In this document: piece by piece, positions 29,993 through 39,303 of the stretch
Layout: each line of letters starts with the position of its first letter
How positions within the stretch are numbered: position 1 is the first letter of the stretch
Assembly: GCF_030068605.1 (NCBI RefSeq)
Contig: NZ_JASJOU010000018.1
Span: 124,001 to 188,000, forward strand
Origin: Xanthocytophaga agilis
Lineage (GTDB): Bacteria; Bacteroidota; Bacteroidia; Cytophagales; 172606-1
Direction of reading: 5' to 3'
Length of the DNA stretch: 64,000 nucleotides
Notes under the pieces: generated by a model
Told to the model about the DNA's origin: nothing
The model's database searches: none
What the model saw: the letters and a program-made list of their open reading frames with translations, nothing else
Program-made: the position numbers and the translations under genes

Positions 29993-30130
29993 ACTTAGTT
30001 GGCAAGTGATAAGAAAATAAATAACTTCGCTTTTTAAGATCAGATCTATGATATAGATGGTCTTTTAAAATGGAGCATAGCTGCGAACTATGCCCCATAC
30101 TGAAAGTCCCTTCCATCTATGTTGTTTTAT

Positions 30131-30174
30131 AAAACAGAGGAGTGAATGTTATTCTGGCATACCTCCTCTGTTTT
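30131..30174 (-). terminator. 12-bp hairpin after the beta-helix lipoprotein gene
   Basis: AAAACAGAGGAG (30131-30142) and CTCCTCTGTTTT (30163-30174) are perfect inverted copies around a 20-nt loop. The element begins 5 bp after the stop of the beta-helix gene. It is either a terminator or a processing hairpin reducing expression of the downstream IPT gene. Confidence 0.7.
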
Positions 30175-30179
30175 GATTT

Positions 30180-31556
30180 TTAGTTTCCTACAGTAGGGAA
30201 TCTTAACCAGGTTCCAGCCAAATTCCAGCCAGCATTGTCAGTTGTAGTAGCACTGAAAGCACCACGATAGGGAGCTGAAACGAAGAAACCACTTGGAAGA
30301 GCTGTCGTAGTAGTAAGGTTAGTTGCATCTACAGCAAATGTTGGAGGTACTAAGCTGTTAACAGTAAAGCTTGTTGTACCCGTTGCAGGCTCAGAAGCAA
30401 CTACAGCAGATGCATAACTGCTTATCAGACCAGCCCATCCTGTTGGGATAGTAGTTGCGCCTGGAGTATAATTCTGTAAAGTGGAAGAAATTACTTGTGC
30501 AGAAGCATTGGCACCTGTTGCATTTACAGCTGCAGTACCTGTTTTTCCGTATCCGAAGATGACAGAGTTATAGATTCTCTGAGCAGTATTGCGACGTAAC
30601 AAAGCACCTGAACCAAAATACACTCCATCAGCGGCGGTAGGGCCTACTACTGTTACGTTAGCAAAAATAGCAGAAGTCAATGGAGTTACCGCATCGCTCT
30701 CAGGATCGTTATCTGATTCAAAACCATTTGAGTTGTTAGAAGCAGAAACCACGTCAAACTGAGAAGGCACACGCACAGCAGCAGCAAACTGAACACGACC
30801 AGAATAACCATAGTCCGTATCAAAATCATCATCCACAGTACCGTAAGAATACAGATAAGAAGCATTTACTGTACCACCAAACCACTCAAATGAGTCATCA
30901 TTACCATACAGAACCTGGATGTGATCAAGTGTAGTACCACTACCTACAGAACCCAATGTCAAAGCGTTGATTTCATTGTTTGCAGAAAGAGCCTGTCCAG
31001 CATACTCAATACGAACATAGCTAAGGCGTCCTGAATTGTCAGCATTGTTTAATGCCCCCCCTGGACCATAATAACCTGGTGCATTATTCCCTGCTGTTCC
31101 TAATGTGATACCTTCTATACCAAAGTTAGCAGCTTGATTATTCTGAGCTCGGCCTAAGATGATAATTCCACCCCAGTCACCAGGGGCTTTAGCAGTAGCT
31201 TTGTTAGAAGTAAATACAATTGGGTTAGAAGCAGTACCTACAGCAATGATATCTGCATCACGCTCTACAATCAATGTACCATCACACTCACCCTGAATAC
31301 GAGTACCAGCCTGAATAGTCAAAGTAGCTCCTGGCTGTACACGTACTTTACCACGCAATACGTAGGTATTCGCTGAAGTCCATGTAGTATTTGTTGAAAT
31401 CAGTGTATTGGCACTACAAGTACCAACTGTTACAACAGCTGCAGCACGGATAGAACTATCCTGAGCAATTTCTTCCTTTTTACAGGAAGAGAAAGTAGCT
31501 GCCAGTATTACACTGGTTACAGCTGAAAACGCGAGCAATTGAAGTCTGTTTTTCAT
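30180..31556 (-). CDS. Right-handed beta-helix lipoprotein, TonB-receptor partner
   Basis: The 458-residue protein begins with a lipoprotein signal (VILAATFSSCKKEEIAQD). It continues with a repeated pattern typical of parallel beta-helices (VQPGATLTIQAGTRI, GDWGGIIILGRAQNN, LSYVRIEYAGQALS, LDHIQVLYGNDDSFEWFGG). Such lipoproteins are often encoded directly after TonB-dependent receptors in Bacteroidota in place of a SusD, and presumably capture the substrate at the surface. Only 75 bp separate it from the receptor gene, so they are co-transcribed. The ligand is unknown. Confidence 0.88.
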   Translation of the reverse strand: MKNRLQLLAFSAVTSVILAATFSSCKKEEIAQDSSIRAAAVVTVGTCSANTLISTNTTWTSANTYVLRGKVRVQPGATLTIQAGTRIQGECDGTLIVERDADIIAVGTASNPIVFTSNKATAKAPGDWGGIIILGRAQNNQAANFGIEGITLGTAGNNAPGYYGPGGALNNADNSGRLSYVRIEYAGQALSANNEINALTLGSVGSGTTLDHIQVLYGNDDSFEWFGGTVNASYLYSYGTVDDDFDTDYGYSGRVQFAAAVRVPSQFDVVSASNNSNGFESDNDPESDAVTPLTSAIFANVTVVGPTAADGVYFGSGALLRRNTAQRIYNSVIFGYGKTGTAAVNATGANASAQVISSTLQNYTPGATTIPTGWAGLISSYASAVVASEPATGTTSFTVNSLVPPTFAVDATNLTTTTALPSGFFVSAPYRGAFSATTTDNAGWNLAGTWLRFPTVGN

Positions 31557-31631
31557 AAATGTTGTAATCGGTTGAGGTTTAAATAGTACTGTACATTATG
31601 AATAGATTGGAAGGGCGATTTGAAAAGCACT

Positions 31632-34600
31632 TTAGAAAGCAAACATGAGTCCCAGTGAGAAATAACTTCCTGGTCGGTATTGTTCTTCCAGATAATCCCG
31701 AACATATATCTGTTCCTTTGAATTAGATAAAGAGAAATGAGTTGGATTATAAGTTCGAGAACGATCCCTGTCACGATAAATGCGGAAAGCCTGGTTTAAA
31801 ATATCCTGTACACCTGCACGTATTCTCAGATACCGATTTATCCGTTGAGTTACTGTAAGATCTACTAAATGACGTGGCAATTCATACAATTCGGCAGTAA
31901 ATGAATTTCCAACTGTAGTTAATCGCTGACCGATCACATTATATAAAGCCGATATTTGCGTTCCTGATTGGGTATTATCATAATACAGGTTTACATTGAT
32001 TGCATAAGGAGAAGAACCTTGTAAAGGTCTTACAGGACGACGTAATTCATCATAATTTCCATCTTGTCTAATCTGCTCTGAAATATCAATTTCTGTTTTC
32101 AAAAGCGTCACATTAGCATTAATGGCCATATACTCAAACAACGGCAGAGGAATAAACGATAAGCGTTTGCGTACTTCCAACTCAAGTCCATAACCTGTAG
32201 CTTTAGGCGTATTGATATAATAGAAAAGATCTCTTTGAAAGCCACTATTTCCAATAGAATATATCTCAATAGGATTTTTGAAAGTCTTATAGTAGGCACC
32301 AATGGAAATGAGTTCATCTGCCCCCGGATAAAATTCCCAGCGAAGATCATAATTATCTATTTCAGCATTAGTGAGTGTATAGTTCCCAATAAAATCCATA
32401 TTACGATCCAGATCACGTGCCTGAATAGGTACCACCTCTCTGAATTCAGGACGATTGAGCGTCATCCCATAAGCAGCCCGTACCTGCATCTTAGGAGTAA
32501 AGGCATAAGAGACATTCAGGCTAGGTAGCCAGTAAAGCTTTTTCTGATCAACCCCTACCTGTATGATTGAATTACCATCTACGACACTGAAAGTCCCTGG
32601 AAAGCTAAAATGATTCCATTCAGCCCGTACACCGCCATATAGTGTCAAATGTTTAGTGAACAAGGGTAAATTAAAAGCCAGATAGACAGCCCGTTGATTA
32701 TTATTGGCTTCGTATCCATCATTTCCGCCAATGCCTTCAGCCAACGTAAAACCTGTATTATCATGAATCTGCAATCCTGTACCCTCGTTTCTGAAAAAAC
32801 GACGATCAAAAAATTGATTTGCCATGAAAGGCAGATCTTTGATGGTAGCTATTAGCAATGTATCTACACCTGTATTGCCATTATAAGAGAAACGACGAGT
32901 GGAGTAGGTGCGGGTACGATGGTCAATGAAGAATCCTGCTTTAATGAAAGCATCCGACAAAAACTTTTTTTCCAGATCAATTGCTCCCGTGTAGGTATCT
33001 TCTGCCAGATCATCATACTGATGTGTATTTAAATCAGTGACCTTAATAGTGGCACTTGGTATGTTAAATTGATAAGCACCTATCGGATCGCTTTCTCCCT
33101 CATAACCAGGTAATACGTCTCTTCTGCGGAAAGAGATAGAACGCAAGTCAGGTTGCTTATCGCTGGTATGCCCATATCCGAATCGCCAGTTAACGGACGT
33201 AAGCCATGGTTTACTGAGCGTATTCTCGCCGGAAAGAGTGCCTGTATAAAGACTCCGGCTACGGAAATTATAGTATAGCGTTTTATCCAGATAGTTTACA
33301 TAATTATCTACTGTATTGGTTGATGTTCTGTAATCCTGTACAATGACCCGATCTCTACTCAACTGATTGAAAAAGTTCTTAAACTCAATAGAATGTCTAT
33401 CGTTAAATACCCATTTGAAATTCTGCATAGCAGTAAGACGTACACTCTGAATATGACTTTGTTCAGTTGTTTGAGAATTATACAATTCAATCGGTTTCTC
33501 TTGATAGGATAGTAGAGATATGCCTTCAGAATTGTACTGTGGATATCCAAAAAACCGTTTTATTTCATTCAAGTTAGTCGTAGATGTATAGGTGATCGAA
33601 CTTAGACTGTTTACATATCCCATTCTTGGCATTTTCCAGGATGTATAGTAGTTGATAACAGCTCTTTTATCCAGATTACTATGAGCATTCTTCAGGTTCC
33701 AGTTGTTGGAAAAGGATCGTGCGAAACGGGCATTTTCTGCATTGCTCTGATCAGAAATTCCTACGACAGGAAAATCTTTAATAGACGGTACATGATTGGG
33801 CATATTGCGGGTGCCATCATCAAAGCCTAACCAGTCTGTTTTACCTCCTTTATACGTATAATAGTCTGTAAAGCTTGAGCCCTGACGATACTGAGTAGAA
33901 AGCTGAATCTGAAGTTGACGGGCATTGGCAGAATTTTTAGTGTATACTTTTACAACACCTCCGGCAAAGTCAGACGGATACTCCGGTGAAGCTGTCTTAT
34001 ACACCATTACCCGATCCAGGATAGAACTATTGAGCATATCAAACGAAAAGGCACGACGATCACTTTCTGCACTGGGTGTAGGGATGTCGTTGAGCATAGT
34101 CAGTGTATAACGAGGGTCCAGGCCACGTAATACAACAAAACGGTCTTGTACCAGCGTAACCCCTGTGGCACGACGTACCACTTCTGCGCCATCCCGATCC
34201 AGGTTACGGGCAATCTGTTCATTGGATATACCTGTTACTATATTGTTAGCCCCTTTTATCTCATTGATAACTGAAATCTCGGTGGAATTTTCCAGTTGTA
34301 CGGTTGCTTTTACTACTACTTCACCTAATACATTATCTGCAACCAGATTCTGATTGACACGTGTTACAGCATTGGCTTTTACCTGTATCTGCTCTGCTAT
34401 TACCTGCTTATATCCAACATATGAGAAAATCAAAGAATAGACCCCTTCTGCCACTCCGTCCAACCGAAACCTACCCTCGACATCTGTAGAAGCTCCTTTG
34501 GTTGAGTTCTGTATCATAACCGAACAACCTGGCAAACTTTCTTTCGTCTGATAATCCTGTACTACTCCTTCGATACTTCCATAGGAGATCTTAACAGGGA

Positions 34601-34937
34601 CAGGTTTGGATACAATGACAATGTTAGTTCTAACTTGCTTAAAGGTTAGATCTGTTCCGGAGAGAAGAGTATTCAGTACCTGTTGTAGGGATTGATTACT
34701 AACCTGAATACTCACTTTTCGTTTACTATCCAGCTGTTGTACATTATAGGTGATATCTATGCCGCTGACTCGCTGGACCTGATCAAGTGCATCAGCTAGT
34801 GAAACAGCCGACAGACGAATGGATATTTTGCTGGATAAAAGAGTTGAGTCTGTTTGAGCGTATACCCAGAGAGTGGTGAAAAAGTAACTGGTCAGAAAAA
34901 GAAAGAAGCTAAGTGTACTAAAGTAAATAGATCTCAT
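31632..34937 (-). CDS. TonB-dependent receptor with STN signalling domain
   Basis: This is a 1101-residue outer-membrane receptor. It has a signal peptide (residues 1-27, ending VYAQ) and an STN domain (about 35-110, RVSGIDITYNVQQL, LLSGTDLTFKQV). A carboxypeptidase-regulatory-like domain follows at about 118-200 (GVVQDYQTKESLPGCSV, GRFRLDGVAEGVYSL). The plug is at about 215-330 (VVRRATGVTLVQDRFVVLRG), then a long beta-barrel ending in an aromatic Phe. The STN domain is the hallmark of receptors that signal across the envelope to a FecR anti-sigma protein, which is encoded 353 bp upstream together with its sigma factor. The barrel should import a large ligand using TonB energy. Confidence 0.95.
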   Translation of the reverse strand: MRSIYFSTLSFFLFLTSYFFTTLWVYAQTDSTLLSSKISIRLSAVSLADALDQVQRVSGIDITYNVQQLDSKRKVSIQVSNQSLQQVLNTLLSGTDLTFKQVRTNIVIVSKPVPVKISYGSIEGVVQDYQTKESLPGCSVMIQNSTKGASTDVEGRFRLDGVAEGVYSLIFSYVGYKQVIAEQIQVKANAVTRVNQNLVADNVLGEVVVKATVQLENSTEISVINEIKGANNIVTGISNEQIARNLDRDGAEVVRRATGVTLVQDRFVVLRGLDPRYTLTMLNDIPTPSAESDRRAFSFDMLNSSILDRVMVYKTASPEYPSDFAGGVVKVYTKNSANARQLQIQLSTQYRQGSSFTDYYTYKGGKTDWLGFDDGTRNMPNHVPSIKDFPVVGISDQSNAENARFARSFSNNWNLKNAHSNLDKRAVINYYTSWKMPRMGYVNSLSSITYTSTTNLNEIKRFFGYPQYNSEGISLLSYQEKPIELYNSQTTEQSHIQSVRLTAMQNFKWVFNDRHSIEFKNFFNQLSRDRVIVQDYRTSTNTVDNYVNYLDKTLYYNFRSRSLYTGTLSGENTLSKPWLTSVNWRFGYGHTSDKQPDLRSISFRRRDVLPGYEGESDPIGAYQFNIPSATIKVTDLNTHQYDDLAEDTYTGAIDLEKKFLSDAFIKAGFFIDHRTRTYSTRRFSYNGNTGVDTLLIATIKDLPFMANQFFDRRFFRNEGTGLQIHDNTGFTLAEGIGGNDGYEANNNQRAVYLAFNLPLFTKHLTLYGGVRAEWNHFSFPGTFSVVDGNSIIQVGVDQKKLYWLPSLNVSYAFTPKMQVRAAYGMTLNRPEFREVVPIQARDLDRNMDFIGNYTLTNAEIDNYDLRWEFYPGADELISIGAYYKTFKNPIEIYSIGNSGFQRDLFYYINTPKATGYGLELEVRKRLSFIPLPLFEYMAINANVTLLKTEIDISEQIRQDGNYDELRRPVRPLQGSSPYAINVNLYYDNTQSGTQISALYNVIGQRLTTVGNSFTAELYELPRHLVDLTVTQRINRYLRIRAGVQDILNQAFRIYRDRDRSRTYNPTHFSLSNSKEQIYVRDYLEEQYRPGSYFSLGLMFAF

Positions 34938-35164
34938 AAAGTATAGGTAGATTGTAAAGGTATTTAACCTGTAAATGAGCCTCTGACAGATTAAACAGGT
35001 CTGGCCTGAGGGCTTCTGATTTTTAATTGCGCTTTACTTTTTCTATTTTCAGTCGCTTTTGGAAAGCAAAAAGCTCCCCTGAAGCACCTGTTGTATGTGC
35101 TTTTTATCCATTTCAGTAATGTTGCCAAACAATAAGGGAAGGATAGTAGTCACATTTCAGCTTC

Positions 35165-35192
35165 TACCAGGAATGCGTCAACATTCCTGGTA
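35165..35192. terminator. 11-bp hairpin between fecR-like and receptor genes
   Basis: TACCAGGAATG (35165-35175) and CATTCCTGGTA (35182-35192) pair perfectly around a 6-nt loop. It lies in the 353-bp gap after the FecR gene, so the receptor probably has its own promoter, likely recognised by the adjacent ECF sigma factor. Confidence 0.6.
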
Positions 35193-35290
35193 TTTCTGAG
35201 CATGACCACTTTGGAATGCCCGCTAGGGTTTTGTATTTGTTCTGTTGCACTCTAGCATAGGTGATTGGTTTTTAGTTGATGATCAGCTCT

Positions 35291-36301
35291 TCAGCACCCT
35301 TTGCCTGATAGGATTACTTTTTTATTTTGCCTATTATGTTCATAGTGAAAAGGTTTTGTCTGCTGCAGCACCTGTAAAATCTGCTCCAGGTGCATAGGCT
35401 TGAAGGTTGCCTTGAACACACACTGAGCCAGTTCGGGAGTTGCAAATACAATCTTCACATCATAATACCGCTCTAGTTCAGCGGCGATCTCTGCAAAGGT
35501 CAACTTATCAAAGACCAGCCGACCTTCTTTCCATCTGTTCTCAGCTACATTTAGCTCTGAGGTGATACTAGACTGCTGTGTATTTTTATGAAATATCAGT
35601 GACTGACTGGCTGTTAAAGTTGCCATTTTGTGAGAGGCACCTGCCAGACTCACCGCCACCTTTCCGGTAGCGACCGTAACAGTAGCTTTGGGATGATTCA
35701 GATAAGAACGCACAACAAAAGAAGTTCCCAGAACCTGTACCTGAAGTGTATCTGTATGAATGATAAAAGGTTTTTTCTTGTTATGGCTTACTTTAAAGAA
35801 GACTTCTCCTTCCATAAATACTTCCCGCTTGTTTTCCTGAAAAGATCGGGGAAAGCGTATTTTGCTTGCTGCACTAAGCCATAGTTGTGATCCATCTGGA
35901 AGGGTAACCTGTTTGCGTTCGCCACGCATGGTTTTAATTTCCATCATAGCCACAGAAGGTTTATGGGAAGCAGAGGCCCAGTACCAGACAAGCCCCAGCC
36001 AGCCTGCTCCCAGCACAATCAGCATAGAAGCTGCCAGCCGGAAAATTTGCTTGTAAGTAGGTCTGTAGTAGATAGGTATACTATCCGATTCAGCAAATTT
36101 TTCCTGTTGTAGCCTGCTTCTCAGTTTTTCCAGTCCGGTTGCAGTATCGTATTTTTGGGCAGAAGCTTGTTGCAGACTAATGCTAAGCTGATCAAATATA
36201 GCCTGATAAGCCGCATCAGTCGCCAGCCATTCTGCCAGTTGCCGGGCCTCCTCTTCTGAAGCCTTTCCCAATAAAACCCTGATCATTGATTCTTCCTGCA
36301 T
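35291..36301 (-). CDS. FecR-family anti-sigma factor
   Basis: The 336-residue protein has a cytoplasmic N-terminal part that would bind the sigma factor, then one membrane segment (about 90-110, AASMLIVLGAGWLGLVWYW). The FecR domain follows (about 120-225, MKTMRGERKQVTLPDGSQLW, MEGEVFFKV). It ends in a DUF4974-type module (LVFDKLTFAEIAAELERYYD, ILQVLQQTKPFHYE), which resembles the receptor's STN domain. It transmits ligand occupancy of the receptor to the sigma factor. The gene lies 101 bp downstream of the sigma gene. Confidence 0.95.
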   Translation of the reverse strand: MQEESMIRVLLGKASEEEARQLAEWLATDAAYQAIFDQLSISLQQASAQKYDTATGLEKLRSRLQQEKFAESDSIPIYYRPTYKQIFRLAASMLIVLGAGWLGLVWYWASASHKPSVAMMEIKTMRGERKQVTLPDGSQLWLSAASKIRFPRSFQENKREVFMEGEVFFKVSHNKKKPFIIHTDTLQVQVLGTSFVVRSYLNHPKATVTVATGKVAVSLAGASHKMATLTASQSLIFHKNTQQSSITSELNVAENRWKEGRLVFDKLTFAEIAAELERYYDVKIVFATPELAQCVFKATFKPMHLEQILQVLQQTKPFHYEHNRQNKKVILSGKGC

Positions 36302-36402
36302 AAAACTGTCTTTGATAAAACCTGGTGCTGTTTGGTATGATCAGAGACACGATTTACAGAAGAAAAGACTATTCTGACAGATTAAGTAATTGTTAACAAT
36401 TC

Positions 36403-37014
36403 CTATAAAAACCTTTCATACAGATAACTTAGCTGACCCAAATATCCCAATCCCAGTGTGCTTAGGCCAAACAAATAGGGAAGTTGTGCTTTCACAAAAC
36501 GATAAGCAGTTTGTAACTGATTTTTTACAGTACTTTCTGATAAATTTAATTCTATTGCAATCTGAGATATACGTAAACCTTCTTTCCAGTTCAGTAGAAA
36601 GATGCGTCGGCGTTGCTTGGGTAGTCGTTCAATAATCTGGTGCAGACCTTCTGCAAGTTCCTGTTCTTTGATTTGTTCATAGGGTGTAACCTGGGTGGAA
36701 TGGCTTGCCTGTAGGCTTTTACTTAAAACAGTAAATTTGATCTTCTTCTTTCGAATAGCATTTAAGGCTGCATTTCGGGCAGAAGCGTACAGATAAGCTT
36801 TCAGATTGATTGAAATAAGGAGCTCTTCACGTTTGTGCCACAGATTCACAAATACGTCTGAAACAATCTCCTCTGCTATGCTATCGTTTCTGACTATATA
36901 GGCAGTATAATCGCACAATGTTGCATAATATTTGATGAATATCAGTTCCAGTGCCTTTTCATTTCCCTCCTTAAACATATCCACTAATAGCTGGTCAGTA
37001 TCTACAGGTGTCAT
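36403..37014 (-). CDS. ECF-type RNA polymerase sigma factor
   Basis: I chose the ATG at 37014 (MTPVDTDQLLVDMFKEGNEK); the frame is open for 50 codons upstream but that part has no sigma-like sequence. The 203-residue protein has region 2 (ALELIFIKYYATLCDYTAYI, VSDVFVNLWHKREEL, AYLYASARNAALNAI) and region 4 (LPKQRRRIFLLNWKEGLRIS, LNLSESTVKNQLQTAYRFV). It is followed by its FecR anti-sigma gene and the STN-type receptor, the standard order of an iron- or glycan-type cell-surface signalling unit. Confidence 0.94.
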   Translation of the reverse strand: MTPVDTDQLLVDMFKEGNEKALELIFIKYYATLCDYTAYIVRNDSIAEEIVSDVFVNLWHKREELLISINLKAYLYASARNAALNAIRKKKIKFTVLSKSLQASHSTQVTPYEQIKEQELAEGLHQIIERLPKQRRRIFLLNWKEGLRISQIAIELNLSESTVKNQLQTAYRFVKAQLPYLFGLSTLGLGYLGQLSYLYERFL

Positions 37015-37654
37015 AGGGTTTGAAATACAGATAGAAAAAAGTTTTGGTATGGTTAACTGAATGTTGCCACTGAAATTGGCGTTTCCGAAAAGTTGTCTTG
37101 TGACAGAAGAGTATATAAACTGTAGTTGGAATCTTGAGTTAAAATCAATTGTACAAAGTATCATTTATACAATTGATTGTTTCAGTATCCCTAAAAATGG
37201 CAGAATAATAAGGCGTTCTGCAGGATTGTTTTTAAATCATTTCATTTGTTATACTTTCTATTTTATACGGAACTGATCTCAAAGATAGAGCAATGATATT
37301 TTTGAAGGTAATTTTGTCTGTTACCAAAAAATTAAATTTATCTGTCTGATATTATTAAAAGAGGACAAAACCCAAGTGGTATGTAAATGTATTTTTTGTA
37401 TTTTCTTTTATCCTCCCAAACTTTTGAGAAAAAAGATGAATACAGCGAAAAAAATAAAGGAAGATTACTTCAATTGTGGAAGGGCATAATTGTGTTCAGG
37501 ATTCATACCATTAATTATAATCCCGATGTAGTTGAGAAAGGATGGCTGGAAAAATGTTCAGCAAGCAAAGTGATCATGTTTCGAATTACTCTGGAAGTTA
37601 CCAGAACTCTATTTACTTTACTTGCCTGTTTATATATGAGATTCAGGAAGACAT
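37015..37654. other. Intergenic region upstream of the sigma factor
   Basis: This AT-rich stretch should contain the sigma-factor promoter. An 89-codon plus-strand frame at 37387-37656 has a basic, low-quality sequence and no recognisable domain; I do not call it a gene. I see no repeat or hairpin in it. Confidence 0.4.
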
Positions 37655-37703
37655 AGGTTGCAAGTGGTAGTTATAGGCAAAGTTATTCTTGGAAGTATGA
37701 GGT
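37655..37703 (+). repeat. Degenerate copy of a structured repeat
   Basis: The segment starting AGGTTGCAAGTGGTAGTTA closely resembles 54375-54423 (AGGTTATAAGTGGTAGTTA, then a similar AAGT-AT-CTT stretch). It overlaps the last codons of the small coiled-coil gene at 37683. Confidence 0.45.
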
Positions 37704-37889
37704 CGTCTCTCCCTGAATCTCATTTTGATCTTTTATCTGATCTCCGGTTTTGTTCTCTAGTGTGCGCTGAAGTTCTATGCGCACTTCGTTTTGTTCCTTA
37801 TTGAGTTTATGAATGCTGGCAGACTTTGCAGCAATCAATGTCTTTAAATGAACAATCTTATTTTGTATGTATACACTTTTTTTGTTCAT
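37683..37889 (-). CDS. Small coiled-coil protein, family member A
   Basis: The 68-residue hydrophilic protein is predicted to be mostly helical. It shares the pattern KI..L......I..L...QN.-R-EL with two other small proteins in the window (38869-39090 and 53944-54165): here NKIVHLKTLI...KEQNEVRIELQRTLEN. No signal peptide or membrane segment is visible. A 30-bp near-palindrome lies 56 bp upstream. The function is unknown; the shared core could mediate dimerisation or partner binding. Confidence 0.65.
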   Translation of the reverse strand: MNKKSVYIQNKIVHLKTLIAAKSASIHKLNKEQNEVRIELQRTLENKTGDQIKDQNEIQGETTSYFQE

Positions 37890-37944
37890 AGTATGAATGA
37901 CTACATTTCAAAGATGGCAATTAGAATGTATTTCTGAAAGAGCG

Positions 37945-37974
37945 TAAATACGCAATTTGAAAAATAAGTATTTA
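37945..37974 (+). repeat. 30-bp near-palindrome, copy 2 of 9
   Basis: TAAATAC and GTATTTA flank a 16-bp interior (core ATTTGAAAAA). Preceding bases are AGAGCG. It is 56 bp upstream of coiled-coil gene A. Confidence 0.8.
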
Positions 37975-38245
37975 TACATTAACGACCTGATTATCAATCA
38001 AAATTACGCAATTGCTTGTACTATACCTGTCACAATAAACGTCTGAGAGGTAGTATACCTTATTTTAAAGGAACTCAACAAGCAGATTTTGTAGCAAGCT
38101 GCGTTAATGCCTATAGATCAGTCGCAACGTGGTAAAGACTATGGCCGAAAAATTGGCAATGGCGTAATACAGGCTTTTTTAGTTCTTCAAGAACTTTAAT
38201 AGTATCTGAACCCTCTAAAAATAATTGTAAACAACCTCTAAAAGA

Positions 38246-38639
38246 TGACCGGAGTGCAGGACACTGAGTAAAAATGACCGGAACCCCAGTCACTCAGAAG
38301 AGATATCCGAAGTATGGTCACTTTTCTAATTAAAGACAAAGTGATCGGGCAACTATTTAGCAAGGCAAGTGACCATACTTCGGATCATTTTGCAAAATGA
38401 CCGGAACTCTGTTCACTTTTTATTTTGACCGAAGTTCCAGTCATTTTTTGTTTTAACCGGAATACCAGTCGCTTTTCAGAAATATTCGATCTCTGTTCAC
38501 TTTTGCCTTTGACCGGAAGTATGGTCACTTTAGAGAATGACTGAAACTCTGTTCAAACACGACAACTATTCGAATACCAGTCAAATTATCGGCTGACCAT
38601 AGTTCCGGTCACCAACCTGTATGACCATACTTCTGGTCA
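38246..38639 (+). repeat. Array of thirteen 18-bp imperfect palindromes, 28-bp period
   Basis: Units start at 38246, 38275, 38303, then 38370, 38398, 38426, 38454, 38482, 38510, 38538, 38566, 38594 and 38622. The last ten are spaced exactly 28 bp apart (18-bp unit plus 10-bp spacer). The best unit, at 38510, is TGACCGGAAGTATGGTCA; others keep TGACC or CCGAA and GTCA or GTTCA. Units at 38370, 38594 and 38622 are reversed. Spacers often start CTTTT. Units 3 and 4 face each other across a 49-bp core containing GGGCAACTATTTAGCAAGGC, giving a perfect 17-18-bp inverted repeat. The surrounding 979-bp gap has no gene. Confidence 0.88.
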
Positions 38640-38868
38640 GCAGACATACAAAACACTAAAGAAAACTCAGCTATACTATAGATCGTCAGGAGAAGATAAT
38701 ATGAAAGACAATATCTATAAAAGAAAAAAAGAAGCAGCCAAAGGCTTACTTCTTTTCAATCATAATCTATAGACAATAAGCAAGATGGTTACAAGGAGTT
38801 TACTATAACTATAAGGCACTATTTATATACAAGTCACACACAAAGTACACTATTGCTCTTTTGAATCA

Positions 38869-39090
38869 CTAGTTTGTTTGTTCCGGTTTCATGACAGGTG
38901 CTTCCAAAGAAGACATCCAGTCAATGGATTCTCCCTGCATTTGCAATCTCTCAAGTTCAAGCAACCGCTGTAATTCTATACGGTTCTTATTTTGTGACAC
39001 AACCATCGTCCGAATTTGCTCTTCCTGCCAGGATAGGACACATTGTAACTGATAAATCTTTTCACGAATAATATGAGAGTATCTATCCAT
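38869..39090 (-). CDS. Small coiled-coil protein, family member B
   Basis: The 73-residue protein begins MDRYSHIIREKIYQLQCVL and contains the shared core SQNKNRIELQRLLELE, closest to member A (EQNEVRIELQRTLEN). The C-terminal 25 residues are unrelated to the other members. It has no export signal. A 30-bp near-palindrome lies 121 bp upstream, and the palindrome array is 230 bp downstream. Function unknown. Confidence 0.68.
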   Translation of the reverse strand: MDRYSHIIREKIYQLQCVLSWQEEQIRTMVVSQNKNRIELQRLLELERLQMQGESIDWMSSLEAPVMKPEQTN

Positions 39091-39210
39091 AGCTTTAAAG
39101 TTTAGTAGTGGTTAACAAATAAAATACTTTTCCACCCAAGCTCCAGTAAACAGGAGCTGATTGACAGGGAACTACAAATATTGATAAGCTTTGCAGAGAA
39201 TAAAAGGTAT

Positions 39211-39240
39211 TAAATACGCATTTTGTAAAATAAGTATTTA
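39211..39240 (+). repeat. 30-bp near-palindrome, copy 3 of 9
   Basis: TAAATAC and GTATTTA flank GCA, core TTTTGTAAAA and TAA. Right flank ACGCAA. It lies between the pseudo-receiver gene and coiled-coil gene B, 121 bp upstream of B. Confidence 0.85.
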
Positions 39241-39303
39241 ACGCAAGTCTTATGCAATAAATAGTAGACGGTATACCTTTTAGGATTAGTCAGAACTGAC
39301 CTC

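Noticed and set aside
37387-37656. 89-codon plus-strand frame
   Set aside because: AT-rich, low-quality sequence with no domain; ends at a repeat.
38111-38293. 60-codon minus-strand frame
   Set aside because: It runs through the palindrome array and reflects the repeat sequence; no protein-like features.
38246-38639. CRISPR array
   Set aside because: Repeats are only 18 bp, variable and palindromic; spacers are 10 bp and similar to each other (CTTTT starts); no cas genes are present.
38246-38639. Complete IS21-type insertion sequence
   Set aside because: No transposase or helper ATPase frame is within several kb, and no terminal repeats or target duplication are visible; only the array could be related.
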